In this document: in pieces, positions 39,906 to 42,359 of the stretch
Position numbering within the stretch: the stretch's first letter is position 1
How the letters are laid out: each line of letters opens with the position of its first letter
Assembly: GCA_035559435.1 (NCBI GenBank)
Contig: DATMBC010000012.1
Span: 1-42,359, forward strand
Source: a bacterium
GTDB lineage: Bacteria > Zixibacteria > MSB-5A5 > WJJR01
DNA: 42,359 nt
Reading direction: 5' to 3'
Made by a program: the position numbers and the translations under genes
Notes under the pieces: generated by a model
What the model was told of the DNA's origin: nothing
Database searches by the model: none
What the model saw: the letters and a program-made list of their open reading frames with translations, nothing else

Positions 39906-40684
39906 TGTGCCTCCCATTGCGGCGGGGGCCCATGGCCGCGCCGGAGTTGCGGACGCGGCCATGGGGTGTGACGGGCGGGACAGTGGTAGGCAGACAGAGC
40001 GCGGGAGGTTGAGGGGGACACCCGGAGAAGGGTGGGAAGGTCGGAGTTAATGGCCGCGTCCCGGTCGGAGAAGAGCGGATAATGAACGATTCGTGTGCCG
40101 GGCGTCGCGCCGCGGTAGACCAGCGAGGTTTCGAGCACCCGCTGGATGCCGCGGTACTCGTAGTGGGCGACGACGCCGTCGTAGGCGCGTCCGGGGATGT
40201 GCTCGCAGGCGCGGATGTCTTGCCCGCAGAGAGCGCAGCGGGGGTGTTCGAAGACAAACCCGATCGAGCCCTCCTTGACGATGCCGGCGTCGATGTCGCA
40301 GGCGAGTTGGTCGTGGAGCGGCCCCTCGCCGCGCCGCCAGTAGAACCAGGATTCGACCCAGGCGCGCTTACCATCGTCAACACAACGGGCGGCGAAATTG
40401 CGCGCCACCGGCAGACGGCGATGGTCATGGCCGATCAGGACGGGCGAATCGACCAGCAGTTCGCAGAGACGGGCATGCTCATCGCGCGGGAAGCAGCCGC
40501 CGAGATCGTTGATGCCATCGGAGACGACGCGCAGGGCGCGGATGTGCAACAGATCGAGCGAGAGAGGCGTCGGCGGCTGGATGCGCTCGTTGATCAGGGC
40601 GGCGAGACGTTCGCGCGCGGTGTCAGCGGCCAGCGACACGCCGCCGGTGGCCGCGGCCAGTTGGCCGTACAGGAGTGACTTCAT
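39902..40684 (-). CDS. Prohead (capsid maturation) protease-like protein with zinc-knuckle-like insert
   Basis: A 260-residue protein. The pattern of phage prohead proteases (HK97-type, families U35/S78) is visible: LIGHDHRRLPVARN with candidate catalytic His86 or His88, then KEGSIGFVFE with candidate Ser140, then VLETSLVYRGATPG, the usual ...EVSLV..xAxP end of the core. After Ser140 comes C150-x2-C153-x6-C160-x-H162, a zinc-binding-like insert (CALCGQDIRACEH). The C-terminal 60 residues are Ser/Pro/Arg-rich and not family-like. It is first in the operon; portal and terminase, which normally precede it, are absent, and no strong ribosome binding site is seen. Confidence 0.6.
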   Translation of the reverse strand: MKSLLYGQLAAATGGVSLAADTARERLAALINERIQPPTPLSLDLLHIRALRVVSDGINDLGGCFPRDEHARLCELLVDSPVLIGHDHRRLPVARNFAARCVDDGKRAWVESWFYWRRGEGPLHDQLACDIDAGIVKEGSIGFVFEHPRCALCGQDIRACEHIPGRAYDGVVAHYEYRGIQRVLETSLVYRGATPGTRIVHYPLFSDRDAAINSDLPTLLRVSPSTSRALSAYHCPARHTPWPRPQLRRGHGPPPQWEAQ

Positions 40685-40871
40685 AATCGGATGACAATCG
40701 CCTCTACCCTACCCGGCGGCGTGACCGGCACCCCCGGAATGGGGGCGGTCGACGGTGGACGGCAGGAACGCAGAGATAAGGGGAGGAATCGGCGGAGGTT
40801 TTCCGTATACTTACTGGTCTGTCCGCGGCGCACATGGTGTGCGGCCGGAGGAGACAGCACTGTGAGGCTTA

Positions 40872-42293
40872 TTGATTTCGAAGACCGGGGCCGCGGCCGC
40901 CCCTGACACGGCCGCCAAAACCATCGACGTATCCGGGGATTTCGCCTCGTTTGGATTGCATCCCGACTTGCTGCGCGGGGTCGCCGACCTGGGGTTTCGC
41001 ACCGCGACGCCGATTCAGCGCGACGCCATCCCGCCGGCGCTGGAGGGACGCGATGTCCTGGCCTGCGCGATGACCGGGTCGGGGAAGACGGCCGCTTTTG
41101 TCCTGCCGATTCTGCACCAACTGCTGGGGAAGCGTCGCCGCACCACACGCGCGCTGATCCTCACGCCGACCCGCGAACTGGCGGCGCAGATTGCCGAACA
41201 TCTGGAACTTCTGGCGACCCACACGCCGCTGTCGAGCGCGGCGGTCTTCGGCGGGGTCGGCATGGGACCGCAGGAGCACGCGTTCCGTGTGGGCGTCGAT
41301 GTGATCGTGGCCACGCCGGGACGTCTTCTGGATCACTTTCAGTATCCGTACGCGAAGCTGGCCGGGCTGGAGATTCTCGTGCTCGACGAGGCCGACCGGA
41401 TGCTGGACATGGGCTTTCTGCCCGACATCCGGCGGGTGCTGGACCATCTGCCGCCGCGCAAGCAGACATTGTTCTTCTCGGCGACGCTGCCGCCGCCGAT
41501 CGTCGAGTTGGCGCGCGAGATGCTGAAGAATCCGGTGGCGATCAACATCGACCGCAAGTCGGCGCCGGCGACCGGGATCGCGCAGGCGGTCTATCCGGTG
41601 CGCCGCGATTTGAAGTCTCCCCTGCTTCTGGAACTGATCCGTCAGGGCTCGATCAAGAGCGCGCTGGTGTTCACCCGGACCAAGCACCGTGCCAACCGTC
41701 TGGCGGAGTACCTGCAGAAGCACGGAGTTCGTTGCGAACGCATTCACGGCAACCGCAGCCAGAACCAGCGCACCGAAGCGCTGGAGGGATTCAAGAAAGG
41801 GAAATTCCCGGTGCTGGTGGCCACCGACATCGCGGCGCGCGGAATCGACGTCGAGGCGCTGTCGCATGTGGTCAACTTTGATGTGCCGGAGATGCCGGAA
41901 AGCTACATCCACCGGGTGGGACGAACCGCGCGGGCTGCGATGACCGGGGATGCGTTGACGTTTGTCGCGCCGGAGGAGGAGTCCGACCTGCGCGCGATTG
42001 AGAAGGCGGTCGGACAGAGGCTGCCGCGGCTGACGCTGGCGGGGTTCGACTACAACGCCAAGGCGCCGGAAAAGCTGGAAATCCCGCTGCACGAGCGGAT
42101 TGCGGCGATCAAGACACGCAAGGCGGCGGAGCGGGAACGCTCGCGGGCCAAGGAAAAACGGCGTGTGCCCGCGGCCCCGGTGTCAAAACCGGCGGCGCCG
42201 GCGAAACCAAAACCGGCCGGCGGCGGTTATGGACGCCGTACGAGCAAACCGGCCGGACGGCGCGGTCCGGGCAAACCACGGCGCGCCGCTTAA
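40872..42293 (+). CDS. rhlE: DEAD-box ATP-dependent RNA helicase, RhlE type
   Basis: A 473-residue RNA helicase acting in ribosome assembly and mRNA turnover. Motifs in order: Q-motif region FGLHPDLLRGV...ATPIQ (27-49), Walker A AMTGSGKT (66-73), PTRELA (99-104), TPGR (148-151), DEAD (172-175), SAT (203-205), HGNRSQNQR, ATDIAARGID and HRVGRTAR. A basic Lys/Arg/Pro tail (about 405-473) is typical of RhlE. The only usable start in frame before the Q-motif is TTG 40872, with GAGG 4 bases upstream. A TATACT (40806-40811) and a 6-bp hairpin (40828-40842) lie in the leader, which would suit cold-shock control, though that is an inference. Confidence 0.92.
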   Translation: MISKTGAAAAPDTAAKTIDVSGDFASFGLHPDLLRGVADLGFRTATPIQRDAIPPALEGRDVLACAMTGSGKTAAFVLPILHQLLGKRRRTTRALILTPTRELAAQIAEHLELLATHTPLSSAAVFGGVGMGPQEHAFRVGVDVIVATPGRLLDHFQYPYAKLAGLEILVLDEADRMLDMGFLPDIRRVLDHLPPRKQTLFFSATLPPPIVELAREMLKNPVAINIDRKSAPATGIAQAVYPVRRDLKSPLLLELIRQGSIKSALVFTRTKHRANRLAEYLQKHGVRCERIHGNRSQNQRTEALEGFKKGKFPVLVATDIAARGIDVEALSHVVNFDVPEMPESYIHRVGRTARAAMTGDALTFVAPEEESDLRAIEKAVGQRLPRLTLAGFDYNAKAPEKLEIPLHERIAAIKTRKAAERERSRAKEKRRVPAAPVSKPAAPAKPKPAGGGYGRRTSKPAGRRGPGKPRRAA

Positions 42294-42359
42294 GCCCCCA
42301 TTGAACGATCGCACTTTGACTGGAGCACGCTGCTGTCCCGTGTAGACACCTTCGCCGAC

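Larger units (their letters stand above)
32406..40684 (-). mobile_element. Phage-like head module without packaging or tail genes
   Basis: Eleven minus-strand genes run from a prohead protease (40684) through a major capsid protein (38682) to two signal-peptide proteins (34220, 33545). No terminase, portal, tape measure, integrase or repressor is visible, and a host-type RhlE gene starts 187 bases beyond the protease start. Composition matches the host and host hairpin repeats lie inside, so the element looks old. The M15 peptidase at 28204 and the low-GC island may belong to the same element; I found no flanking attachment repeats by eye. It could be a decayed prophage, a satellite or a domesticated capsid. 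Confidence 0.55.

Noticed and set aside
28313-40870. Prophage attachment sites at the ends of the accessory block
   Set aside because: I looked for matching direct repeats near 28313-28340 and 40690-40870 and saw none convincing; no tRNA or integrase is at either edge.

Overview
The window is a GC-rich bacterial chromosome segment, about 65-70% G+C by eye in most genes. It looks like a free-living, Gram-negative-type member of the FCB/candidate-phylum world; Zixibacteria or a close relative is my best guess, by inference. The hints are several secreted proteins ending in a cysteine-rich dockerin-like domain (pattern CxCxC...DPxCD, each half ending near AFRG), two tandem proteins resembling the GWxTD family, lipoproteins, a CusB/CusA-type RND efflux pair, and AGGAGG-type ribosome binding sites.

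Layout. 0-10 kb: four secreted dockerin-tipped proteins (tandem cupredoxin, lamin-tail/Ig-like, parallel beta-helix, very large propeller-like) around a minus-strand tRNA cluster (Leu-TAA, Cys-GCA, Gly-GCC) with a clear promoter and an intrinsic terminator. 10-16.6 kb: a sodium:dicarboxylate symporter, a divergent ferredoxin-NADP reductase, a GT-C glycosyltransferase-like membrane protein, a REC-GAF-HD-GYP response regulator and a corrinoid adenosyltransferase. 16.7-23.1 kb: two GWxTD-like paralogues, a DUF6504-like protein, a lipoprotein, the GTPase Der and a tiny lipoprotein. 23.1-28.3 kb: a metal-type RND efflux operon (His-rich small exported protein, adaptor lipoprotein, pump) with no outer-membrane channel beside it.

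28.2-40.7 kb is the accessory part. It starts with an M15-type peptidase, then a lower-GC island (about 53% where counted). The island holds a DNA methyltransferase fused to an Mrr-like nuclease domain, a hairpin-rich noncoding stretch, an unlisted 50-residue proline-rich small protein with an excellent ribosome binding site, and a three-helix membrane protein resembling SLATT/Pycsar-type effectors. A long minus-strand series follows (40684 to 32406) that reads as a phage head module: prohead protease, a membrane/coiled-coil protein, small proteins, a decoration-like protein and an HK97-fold-like major capsid protein. It continues with a propeller-like protein, four unknown proteins and a signal-peptide protein with a carboxypeptidase-regulatory-like domain. 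No terminase, portal, tail tape measure, integrase or repressor is visible. A RhlE-type DEAD-box helicase closes the window.

A family of hairpin repeats, all in the same orientation, punctuates the segment. They share outer sequences and a conserved AAGAGC-type loop but have variable, covarying stems. Two copies lie inside the capsid operon, which argues that the phage-like module is an old resident. One copy carries a 47-bp tandem repeat tail.
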